Source: Chondrilla cf. caribensis (lineage: Eukaryota > Porifera > Demospongiae > Chondrillida > Chondrillidae). Taken from it: a DNA stretch of 17,500 bases. The DNA is taken from assembly GCA_964020155.1 (NCBI GenBank), contig OZ026548.1:4041397-4058896 (forward strand), in the 5' to 3' direction. Shown piece after piece: positions 1-17,500 of the stretch. Every line of letters starts with the position of its first letter. The first letter of the stretch is position 1. The position numbers and the translations under genes were made by a program. A model generated the notes under the pieces. The model had not been told where the DNA came from, made no database searches, and was given only the letters and a program-made list of their open reading frames with translations.

Positions 1-168
1 TATATACGTACTTGTACATGTTCACGAAGTCCACAAATCCTACAGACTCACAGTATATACATACGTACATACACAATGTCCACAAATACCAGTTACATTT
101 AGTACATACGTATATGCATGTGTATGTACATATGTATGTATTTACAGTCCACAAACACTTGCTCCATG
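1..168. repeat. Degenerate TACGTA/ATGTAC-rich sequence
   Basis: This stretch is low in complexity and dominated by words such as TACGTAC and ATGTATGT. The phrase GTCCACAAA(T/C) recurs at about 29, 78 and 147, which suggests a decayed minisatellite. Short open frames here are threaded through repeats and show no protein-like composition. I see no gene. Confidence 0.5.
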
Positions 169-303
169 CATACATAAGGCCCATAAGTACTAGGTGGATA
201 AAGTACAGGTATGCATGAGGTCCTTGATACTATGTAGGTACATACATAAGGCCCACAAATACGTACTAGGTACATAGAGTATATACAGGTATACATGTGG
301 TCC
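169..303. repeat. Two diverged tandem copies, period about 72 bp
   Basis: The phrase CATACATAAGGCCCA occurs at 169 and again at 241. Each is followed by a similar sequence with ACTAGGT, then ACAGGTAT(G/A)CATG, then GGTCC. The two units run about 169-224 and 241-303 and differ by substitutions and small indels. This looks like a two-copy degenerate minisatellite continuous with the repeats to its left. Confidence 0.6.
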
Positions 304-609
304 ATAAATATACCTCACCACTTACCCGCAAGTACACTGATCGGCACAATTCCAGAAATCTACATTATACGCATACACTGGTACCAGTAATACCAGAGGG
401 AGTATCCATGCCGACACATGAGCCAGAAACAATACAGCAAAGTACATGTGCCAAGTACAGAACTGGAAATGAGGATGTAGACAAAACACCAACATTTGAT
501 ATTATGTATGTGAGGGTATAATGGCATGCACAGCAGTGGGTGATGGTGCATTGAAGTATTGGCAGAATGATGAAGTAGACAAATTAACAATCAATAATGA
601 TACACACGT

Positions 610-611
<2 letters not shown>

Positions 612-682
<71 letters not shown>
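612..682. repeat. (CA)n microsatellite, about 35 repeats
   Basis: An uninterrupted run of about 71 bases of alternating A and C. Frames across it encode only TH or CV dipeptides and are not genes. The flanks (301-600 and 683-928) show no recognisable feature. Confidence 0.97.
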
Positions 683-683
<1 letters not shown>

Positions 684-928
684 CAGATACATGTGTATGA
701 CATACACACACATGAAAATCCACCAGAACGAACACTGTACACACTACATGTAGATACGTACATGTGCATGTACTGTATATGAGATACTCAAGAATGCCAA
801 AATATGTACATATACAGTACGCTCACCTTAGATTCTCCAGCTCTAACTTTCACTTTTAGGCACAATGTCAATGCATATACCACACTCAGGTTGATGGATG
901 TCAACATGGCTATCTGTATGAAATGGAT

Positions 929-1123
929 ACAGTCCACACATGGTACACAGTCCACACATAGTACACAGTCCACACATTGCACACAGTCCACACATAGTAC
1001 ACAGTCCACACATAGTACACAGTACACACATGGTACACAGTCCACACATAGTACACAGTCCACACATGGTACACAGTCCACACATTGCACACAGTCCACA
1101 CATTGCACACAGTCCACACACAC
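929..1123. repeat. 18-bp minisatellite, ten copies plus a partial copy
   Basis: The unit ACAGTCCACACATNGTAC repeats with an exact 18-bp period from 929 to 1108, followed by a partial copy to 1123. Variation is concentrated near the end of the unit, which reads TGGTAC, TAGTAC or TTGCAC. One copy has ACAGTAC in place of ACAGTCC. Because 18 is a multiple of three, all frames stay open and give hexapeptide repeats. These are artefacts of the period, not evidence of coding. Confidence 0.95.
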
Positions 1124-1620
1124 AATAAGAGTGCATCTCTAAATTCTCTTGAGGAACAAGTGATTCACAACCCAAAATAGGTACATAGGTATGTAGGTAC
1201 ACATAATAGTCTTTCCTACGCAGTCATGAACTAACTGAAGTGAACAGAGATGTTGCAATGCAGAGTTTCAGCATTGAAGAATCTTGCACACCATGAGGAT
1301 GGTACCAGTAAGCAGAGCCGACAATGAGCCAAATTGAGAAGAACAAGTCACTCCAAGCCAGAGAGAATATGGGGAGCATCTGAGGAAAGAATGGAAGAAA
1401 AGTGACTATATATAATATCAAGATACATTCCTAAAAACCATATACATACATTTGCACATACGTACTTACATAATATAACAATTCACGCAGTGTGTACGTA
1501 CATGCCAATACAGAACAGTGTAGATTTCGTCTCGTATATGAGCGTCAGTGCTCTATATTTTAGGATCATTCAGGATCACTCATTATGCTTATTTAAACTG
1601 GAAGTAAAGAATGTTAGGGA
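1124..1620. other. No gene seen; downstream flank of the minus-strand gene
   Basis: About 500 bases without a convincing exon on either strand. The part next to 1621 should hold the 3' UTR of the minus-strand membrane-protein gene. No canonical AATAAA is visible on the minus strand here; the nearest resemblance is AATAAG at 1588-1593, a weak candidate. Confidence 0.4.
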
Positions 1621-1929
1621 TTAGACAGTCTTGTCCATTTCCACTATCAAGGAGGGCAGCAGGCCGTAAAAGCGGACAAATTTCAGTCTTACTACGTACG
1701 TATATGCTGCAGACAATTTGCTGGCAAGATTATCGCTAATCATTGTATACTTCCTCGAAAGAGTTGAATTGGGAGACGATTTCATGAGTACAAAGTAAGT
1801 GTCAATACAAATGAAAATACCGTTAATTGCAATGGAAAACACCATCAAATTGATTGGAACGTCCGTCAAATCAAATAAAATGAGCATTAAACCAATCGAA
1901 AAAATTTGCATTGTGATCACTGCACAGGT
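1621..1929 (-). CDS. Membrane-protein gene, probable last exon with stop TAA
   Basis: The segment opens after an ATGACAG acceptor in phase 0 (ACC TGT GCA GTG) and stays open for 102 codons to a TAA at 1623-1621. It carries two hydrophobic stretches, MQIFSIGLMLILF and INLMVFSIAINGIFICIDTY, joined by an acidic loop (DLTDVP), and ends in a basic then hydrophobic tail. An internal GTACGT could act as a donor, so the last 20-25 residues are less certain. A nearer acceptor (GTGCAG) would put a TGA in frame and was not used. Confidence 0.55.
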   Translation of the reverse strand, partial: TCAVITMQIFSIGLMLILFDLTDVPINLMVFSIAINGIFICIDTYFVLMKSSPNSTLSRKYTMISDNLASKLSAAYTYVVRLKFVRFYGLLPSLIVEMDKTV

Positions 1930-3946
1930 CTGTCATACAAACAAGTAAACTACAGATATACACAGCTACAGATCAGCACCTACCTCCCAGCTCTTAATCT
2001 TCTTGTGATACAATATGGAGACTATAATGGAGAGGGAACCAATCGTACTGCAGGGATAAGAGGTTGGACAGATGAGTGGATCATACTGCAATTCAAAACA
2101 ACAACGTGATATTACAATAGATAAATAGCATCAACTTGATTATTCTTTCAATCTCAATTTCATTCTCACGCCTACTGTACAGCCAGAGAGCTGCAACATG
2201 CCCTTGTGAATGTATGCACAATACATATGCATATGCATCCATACATACTGTAAGTATGCGTATGCATCCAGACTCCACCTCATCTCAGAGGAGAGGGTTA
2301 CATACCACATGCATGCTTGTAGGAATGACATGGGAAAACAAGGCACAAAGCAAGGGTGGGTTGGATTGTGTACTGTAGTTACATGAGAAAATTCATTTGG
2401 GAATTCAATATTCATGTATGTATGTACTACATTCGTGTCCCAACTTACTGCCTCCCACCTCAGGAGCGACAGTTTGAGTTACATATCACATCCACACTTG
2501 TAGGTAGGAAGGATGAGGGTAAATGAGGCATAAAGTGAGAGTGGGTTAGAGGGTAAATGTGAGATCATTGCAATGGATCCACTTGGATCGAACTAGTTTA
2601 ACACAATTATGGAAGTTTAATTGGAATCCAACCTGTTGAGGAGAAAGGAGAAAAGGGAAAAACTGACAACTCTGGGACTCTAACCCAGGATGTCTGACTG
2701 TAGCTGCCATAACCACTGAGCCACAAAGCCACCACAGTAACCAGCCTTCCCAATTCTCCTTTCATACTGCACCCATTATTACCAATTAGACTAGATGTGG
2801 AAATGAAGATAACTAACAGAGTTAGTAATAGCTAAATACAAATTTCTGGTTGAGGCAAAGTGTACAACAATCCCAGCAACCACTTCTGAACAATGACCTC
2901 CAACAACTGAATAATAAAATTTATCTCAATGCCAGAAGAGCTTTGGATTATTCATATTACACACAACACATTTTGCTGAAGAACAAACACTGTGGTAGTT
3001 GAAGACAGATGTACACTCACAATTACGTCCAAATTTTACTTATAACTCCAATTTCAGGAGAGACATTCATAATCAACACACACTTGTAAAGGTGTTAAAG
3101 ATGAGAGACAACACAGGATGAAGTGGAGAATGAATCTCAAATGATGTACGTGGTAGTTACAGGCGATCTACAAATTGTCACTCATAAGCATGAGGCATCA
3201 TACATAAGAACAGATCAATGATAATCATAATTTCTCACCTTAGCAAGGCCCCAACCATGCGAAACCCCACAATTGCATCGTACCAGCTGTACTGCAGTCA
3301 AGTGAGACATAACAACACTGTTTACACATCAGAATAACCAAAATTTGTTAATGGAAATTGAATATAATATGCGTATGATTTGACCATATATATACACAAA
3401 TGCAAGGGTCACCAGGTTGTGGACCCCAAGCAAATAGGGGTTGAGGTAGTCTACAATATCACATGCACCTAATAGGATATAGCCTCCAATCCAATGCACA
3501 TCCAAACAAACTAAAGGAGAACGGAGCAATTTGGGACACTGGGGTAATTGGGGCGTCTAACCATGGACAATCTATACTACGGTTATGTAGTATAGAGTGT
3601 CTATGGTCTAACCCTTGTAGGGAGTTCCGGCTCATTGACATTAATTTCGAATAAATAGCTGAGCTTATCGGCCGGATGTTCCAAAATATCTTATTTCAAC
3701 CTACAGGGTATACATGGCTTGGTATCATTATTTCGGTTCCTACGTTTGTAGGTTACTTGAATGTACAATGTACGGTACTGCAATGATATACGGTCTCTAG
3801 TGTCTACGCGTACACTATACTTGATTAGATTCTGTACACAGACTGTCACTGTTAAGTACACTTACATCTAATATGGAAATTGTACAATGATTTGCAGGCA
3901 GTTTCGGAAATTCTTCACACAAATTTGCACAGATTCGATATTCCAT
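1621..3946 (-). CDS. Unrecognised multipass membrane protein gene (incomplete exon model)
   Basis: I do not recognise this protein. The model rests on minus-strand segments 3866-3946, 3396-3538, 3239-3286, 1984-2085 and 1621-1929. They are open, flanked by GT-AG sites, and phase-compatible except between 3239 and 2085. The start ATG at 3946 has a strong context (ACAATGG) and the exon ends at a consensus GTAAGT donor. The translation is hydrophobic in several blocks: WIGGYILLGACDIV, WYDAIVGFRMVGALL, STIGSLSIIVSILY, FSIGLMLILF and INLMVFSIAINGIFICI. This suggests about four to six membrane helices with a Cys-containing loop (YDPLICPTSYPC). The third exon ends in phase 2 and the next identified exon begins in phase 0, so at least one exon of length 3n+1 is missing between 2086 and 3238. 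The gene is divergent from POLR2J and probably shares its promoter. Function is unknown. Being a real gene is likely; exact boundaries are moderate. Confidence 0.55.
1984..2085 (-). CDS. Membrane-protein gene, penultimate exon (34 codons)
   Basis: A 102-nt open segment preceded by a GAATTGCAG acceptor and followed by the GTAGGT donor. It encodes YDPLICPTSYPC, likely an extracytoplasmic loop with two cysteines, then the hydrophobic stretch STIGSLSIIVSILY and a basic HKKIKSWE tail. The positive charges after the helix suggest a cytoplasmic turn. Phase is 0 at both ends. The next intron is only 54 bp (1930-1983). Confidence 0.6.
2278..2365. repeat. Dispersed repeat, copy A
   Basis: This copy shares an ordered series of words with copy B at 2458-2550: CCTCA, GTTACATA(C/T)CACAT, CTTGTAGG, AGGCA(C/T)AAAG and GTGGGTT. 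Identity is patchy, with several indels. It lies in the long intron of the minus-strand gene. Confidence 0.5.
2458..2550. repeat. Dispersed repeat, copy B
   Basis: The counterpart of copy A, about 180 bp downstream, in the same orientation. It begins CCTCAGGAG and ends GTGGGTTAGA. No open frame is shared by the copies, so a non-coding mobile or tandem element is more likely than a duplicated exon. Confidence 0.5.
2665..2730 (-). ncRNA. tRNA-like element, probable tRNA-derived SINE head or tRNA relic
   Basis: The minus strand carries TGGCTCAGTGG (2723-2713), matching a pol III A box. About 27 nt further is GGGTTAGAGTCCC (2686-2674), close to a B box. The T arm folds perfectly: CTGGG and CCCAG pair around the 7-nt loop TTAGAGT. 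The acceptor stem (GGCTTTG against AGTTGTC) pairs only partly and I find no clear anticodon stem, so a functional tRNA is unlikely. A T/C-rich tract follows, starting TTTTTCCC, and could terminate pol III. It lies antisense to POLR2J and within an intron of the minus-strand gene. Confidence 0.5.
2840..2906 (-). CDS. Weak candidate for the missing exon of the membrane-protein gene
   Basis: A minus-strand TTATTCAG acceptor precedes a 67-nt segment ending at GTATTT. Its length is 3n+1, exactly what is needed to bridge the phase-2 end of the third exon and the phase-0 start at 2085. The resulting peptide is Cys/Trp-rich and not convincingly membrane-like. Another frame of the same segment, beginning LLEVIVQKWLLGLLY, looks better but does not fit the phase. 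Treat it as a placeholder. Confidence 0.15.
3054..3130. repeat. Dispersed repeat, possible copy C (more diverged)
   Basis: This resembles copies A and B in the order TCAGGAGAGACA, then ACACTTGTA, but similarity is lower and limited to short blocks. I call it a probable third member of the family. Confidence 0.3.
3239..3286 (-). CDS. Membrane-protein gene, probable third exon (48 nt)
   Basis: This small segment is bounded by a clear acceptor (CTGCAGTACAG) and a consensus donor (AAG then GTGAGA). Read in the phase left by the previous exon it gives WYDAIVGFRMVGALLR, a plausible membrane helix. A second frame is also open, so the phase choice depends on the second exon's donor. Confidence 0.5.
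3396..3538 (-). CDS. Membrane-protein gene, probable second exon
   Basis: This 143-nt open segment begins after a CCCAG acceptor (AG at 3540-3539) in phase 0 and ends at GTATAT (GT at 3395-3394) in phase 2. It encodes CLDVHWIGGYILLGACDIVD, then a loop, then VHNLVTLAFV, with one or two membrane segments. Another acceptor slightly upstream (about 3556) is also in frame and would add six codons. The donor is weaker than those of its neighbours, and GTGACC (phase 0) is an alternative. Confidence 0.45.
3560..3607. repeat. Long imperfect hairpin, 21-bp arms
   Basis: Arms 3560-3580 and 3587-3607 pair around the 6-nt loop GGTTAT. The inner ten base pairs (TCTATACTAC with GTAGTATAGA) are perfect, and the outer eleven have one mismatch and one G:T. 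It lies in the first intron of the minus-strand gene. It could be a foldback element or a pre-miRNA-like hairpin; the sequence alone does not decide. Confidence 0.7.
3866..3946 (-). CDS. Membrane-protein gene, probable first coding exon (27 codons)
   Basis: The minus strand reads from ATG at 3946 through 27 open codons to a GAT followed by the consensus donor GTAAGT (GT at 3865-3864). The peptide starts MEYRICANLCEEF and is rich in Cys and Glu. The context ACAATGG has A at -3 and G at +4. The exon ends in phase 0, which fits the proposed second exon. Confidence 0.55.
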
Positions 3947-4065
3947 TGTCTTTTCCACCTGACTTGTGCCGAAGACACGAGATCACGAAAAATTCCCTAC
4001 GTCACCAAGTCCGGCATTTAAAATCACGTGGTTCGGTACGAGCAGAATTGCGCAATTCAGTTAAA
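3947..4065. promoter_or_regulatory. Probable bidirectional promoter between the membrane-protein gene and POLR2J
   Basis: Only 119 bp separate the two divergent ATGs (3946 minus, 4066 plus). The gap contains TACGTCA (3998-4004, CRE-like) and CACGTG (4025-4030, canonical E-box), and has more CG dinucleotides than the surrounding DNA. A TTTAAAA at 4018-4024 is A/T-rich but not a clear TATA box. Transcription starts are inferred to lie within or close to this gap. Confidence 0.5.
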
Positions 4066-4118
4066 ATGAATGCCCCGAGTTCTTTCGAGTCATTTCTCTT
4101 GTTGGAAGGAGAAAAGAA
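4066..4118 (+). CDS. POLR2J: POLR2J exon 1
   Basis: Encodes residues 1-17 and two bases of Lys18. The donor GTATGC follows AAAAGAA. A frame opening upstream at 3880 runs into this exon but is antisense to the neighbouring gene's first exon and has no support as POLR2J sequence. Confidence 0.95.
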
Positions 4119-4367
4119 GTATGCTGTCGTTTTTTATTGGTCTCACCATATCTATGCACATTCTACATGTAATAAGGAACTTTTTTCCCGTTGGCTAGAA
4201 TTACAATTCAAAAGGATACCAAAGTACCGAATGCTGCAATCTTTACAGTCAACAAAGAAGACCATACTTTAGGGAACCTCCTCATGCAGTAAGTTGGATA
4301 TAAATATCGACATGGATAGAACCATCGTCATTGTAGTAATCCTTATGTACTTGTATGTACACTCACT

Positions 4368-4431
<64 letters not shown>

Positions 4432-5585
4432 CATTTATATTTATGTCTCTGTTCATTGCTTTCCAGACAACTCCTGAGAGACCCCCAAGTGTTATTTGCT
4501 GGCTATAAGGTTCCCCATCCATTAGAACACAAGTTTGTCCTGCGTGTCCAAACCACAAGCGACTATAGCCCACAAGAAGCTCTGACTAATGCAATACAGG
4601 ATCTTTTGACAGAGATACAATCGTTGGAAAGTAGATTCAGGGTGAGCTGTCATACGTAGCTTGTGTACACACATGAGGCCTATGTACATACTTTGATATT
4701 GAGACCTTCCGTCTTTGGTGGATGTATTGTATGCCTGCCTGTCCATGTACTGTGGGACCTTTCTGTGCCTACACATTCTAGCCAGTATGACCATCATGTA
4801 TAGAGACAGTAGAGATAGTTCTTTCCTTGTTAGCACACTTATATCTTCAGTAGTACCATTGCCTGTGTTCATAAAGCAAACAACGTGGGTTGCTTCTCCA
4901 ATTTGCAAAATGTTCACGGTCAGACCCCTTATAACACCACCTTCTGTTCCTCACTCAAACTGTCGTTATAACCAAATTGGTGTTGCAGCCAATGCAATCA
5001 TGCTGTGGATATCGATACATCTGTGCTCTGTTGTTATCAAGAGACTGTCCTTGTAACAAGTAATTCGAGGCTGCCCCTAAAACGTGCCACTGTAAAGATT
5101 TGGCTGTAGTGCATTGGGATCAGCATGATCCTAAATATGTAGGCCACTATAGTTCAGTGTAGGATAAAGTTTGGGTCAATTGTGAGTAAATTTACTGTAA
5201 CAGTATTGTGCGCGTGGAGAGCAATTATCCATACCAGTCCTAAAAACACGAAAATACGTTAGAAACTCGTCGAGACGAACTACAGGGGACCCACAAAATC
5301 AGTTCTTGTTATCAAATGTCCTTGTCAGGATTTGTTTACCACATGTTCACTGCTACGCCCAACCAAATAATGCTCAAGAATTGGCATGTATTAAGCAGCA
5401 ATCTGTCTGTTTTGTCCCGTAATCTTTGCAAATTTGTAACCCCCCCACTTATCTGCACTTTTACGATAAGGATGTTTATCTCAACAAGTTTCCACTGTAT
5501 ATCTACTGCAATCTGACATGAATGCATTTGTTTTCTGGTTATCCCTTTATAGGATGCTATTAAAGAGAAGGAAGAAATAGCATGA
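4066..5585 (+). CDS. POLR2J: DNA-directed RNA polymerase II subunit RPB11 (POLR2J), complete, 4 exons
   Basis: RPB11 pairs with RPB3 to form the alpha-like dimer on which RNA polymerase II assembles in the nucleus. Exons are 4066-4118, 4199-4288, 4467-4641 and 5553-5585, with GT-AG introns of 80, 178 and 911 bp and compatible phases. The product is 116 aa (animal RPB11 is about 117). It begins [18 protein letters not shown] and contains the hallmark blocks NKEDHTLGN (about residues 36-44), [18 protein letters not shown] (53-70) and [13 protein letters not shown] (74-86), ending with a helix ([10 protein letters not shown]). The start lies in a good context (AAAATGA) and matches the conserved N-terminus. 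No key block is missing. No canonical AATAAA follows the stop before CLIP begins. Confidence 0.97.
4199..4288 (+). CDS. POLR2J: POLR2J exon 2
   Basis: Follows the TTGGCTAG acceptor and reads [20 protein letters not shown] onwards, including the signature EDHTLGN. It ends at CA before GTAAGT. Reading straight through from exon 1 would be in the wrong frame, so splicing is required. Confidence 0.95.
4369..4429. repeat. (AC)n microsatellite in POLR2J intron 2
   Basis: About 30 uninterrupted AC repeats, ending 37 bp before the exon 3 acceptor. The tract fills about a third of this 178-bp intron. On the transcript it reads CA, the complement of the GU tracts in the neighbouring CLIP introns. Confidence 0.95.
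4467..4641 (+). CDS. POLR2J: POLR2J exon 3
   Basis: Begins after TTTCCAG and encodes residues 48-106, with [19 protein letters not shown] and the helix [19 protein letters not shown]. It ends with AGG before GTGAGC, in phase 0. Confidence 0.96.
4642..5552 (+). other. POLR2J intron 3, no further gene
   Basis: The 911-bp intron is far longer than the other two. Frames in it are not protein-like. It contains a short inverted pair, TTATAAC at 4929 and GTTATAA at 4965, within sequence that looks like a decayed non-coding element. Nothing else is recognised. Confidence 0.5.
5553..5585 (+). CDS. POLR2J: POLR2J exon 4 with stop
   Basis: A 33-nt terminal exon after CCTTTATAG. It encodes [10 protein letters not shown] then TGA, matching in length and character the charged C-terminal tail of animal RPB11. 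Confidence 0.9.
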   Translation, partial: DAIKEKEEIA

Positions 5586-5812
5586 AATCACTGCATGGAT
5601 TTGTTTTTAACCGTTAAACGACATTCAGTTCAGTTTATTATACATGTAGTCATACATGTCTCGTATGACTTATCCCTGCCTGTTACGTATGCGGTGTTCC
5701 GTATATTATCGTAAGATGGCCGTCAACTCTTACGCTGCCAGTTGAATAAGCGGTATTGTAGTATTGGAGGGTCGGTACAGTGAGAGAATCTAGAATTCGG
5801 CAGTCTTCGGTG
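5586..5812 (+). promoter_or_regulatory. Compact POLR2J-CLIP intergenic region and CLIP 5' UTR/promoter
   Basis: Only 227 bp separate the POLR2J stop from the CLIP ATG, so the first gene's 3' UTR and terminator and the second gene's promoter must share this space. AAGATGGC (5713-5720) matches the YY1-type element common near animal start sites. AATAAG (5745-5750) is the only poly(A)-like hexamer and is weak. No TATA box is evident. Confidence 0.5.
5716..5745 (+). CDS. Possible upstream ORF of CLIP (9 codons plus stop)
   Basis: If transcription starts upstream of it, the ATG at 5716 (AAGATGG, a strong context) opens a nine-codon frame, MAVNSYAAS, ending in TGA 67 bp before the CLIP ATG. It could damp CLIP translation. 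The ATG may instead simply be the core of the YY1-like promoter motif and not be transcribed. Confidence 0.25.
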   Translation: MAVNSYAAS

Positions 5813-17475
<11,663 letters not shown>

Positions 17476-17500
17476 GTGTGTCAACCTGTGTGTGTGTGTG

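Noticed and set aside
612..682. CRISPR-like or other prokaryotic array among the repeats
   Set aside because: The repeats here are simple or tandem without unique spacers, and the gene content is eukaryotic.
502..782. Open frames of CV or TH repeats on both strands across the (CA)n tract
   Set aside because: They exist only because a dinucleotide repeat has no stop codon; the flanking residues are not protein-like.
788..1202. Apparent CVDCVQ / MCGLC / STHGTQ hexapeptide-repeat proteins
   Set aside because: They come from the 18-bp minisatellite, open in all frames and both strands; there are no splice or start signals and no non-repeat coding sequence.
2665..2730. A functional tRNA gene
   Set aside because: The acceptor stem pairs poorly, no anticodon stem is clear and the total length is short; only the T arm and promoter boxes are good.
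3880..4272. 130-aa plus-strand frame covering the start of POLR2J
   Set aside because: It contains only 17 codons of true exon 1, then reads through intron 1 and enters exon 2 in the wrong frame. Its upstream part is antisense to the neighbouring gene's first exon.

Overview
The window is nuclear DNA from an intron-rich animal. It holds two recognisable eukaryotic genes with canonical GT-AG introns, many simple repeats, and no operons or prokaryotic signals. The CLIP-170 protein with two CAP-Gly domains is of the metazoan type. The microsatellite load and the abundance of TACGTA/ATGTAC words suggest a marine invertebrate, perhaps a sponge; that placement is only an impression and is not proven here.

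Layout. Positions 1-1620 are repeat-rich and appear non-coding: a 72-bp degenerate tandem repeat, a (CA)n tract and ten copies of an 18-bp minisatellite. Positions 1621-3946, minus strand, hold the exons of a multipass membrane protein gene that I cannot name. Its model is incomplete because one exon is unresolved, and its introns contain a tRNA-like (SINE-type) element and three diverged copies of a dispersed repeat. Positions 3947-4065 form a 119-bp gap between two divergent start codons, a probable bidirectional promoter. Positions 4066-5585, plus strand, hold a complete four-exon POLR2J (RNA polymerase II subunit RPB11, 116 aa). Only 227 bp later, on the same strand, a CLIP-170 (CLIP1-type) gene starts at 5813 and runs off the right edge. 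Thirteen exons in one continuous frame (824 codons) encode a basic/Ser-Pro N-terminus, two CAP-Gly domains, a Ser-rich linker and a long coiled coil. The C-terminus, where the family carries zinc knuckles, lies outside the window.

How the parts relate. POLR2J is housekeeping transcription machinery and CLIP-170 is a microtubule plus-end tracker; I see no functional link beyond tight packing. The CLIP introns carry unusually long (GT)n tracts, including one of 132 bp that ends 55 bp before the exon completing CAP-Gly 2. Intron 4 carries both CA- and GT-rich arms. I found no new multi-gene system. The items most worth following up are the unrecognised membrane gene, the GT-tract/splicing architecture, and a 35-residue phase-0 exon that appears to match the alternatively spliced segment of vertebrate CLIP-170/restin.
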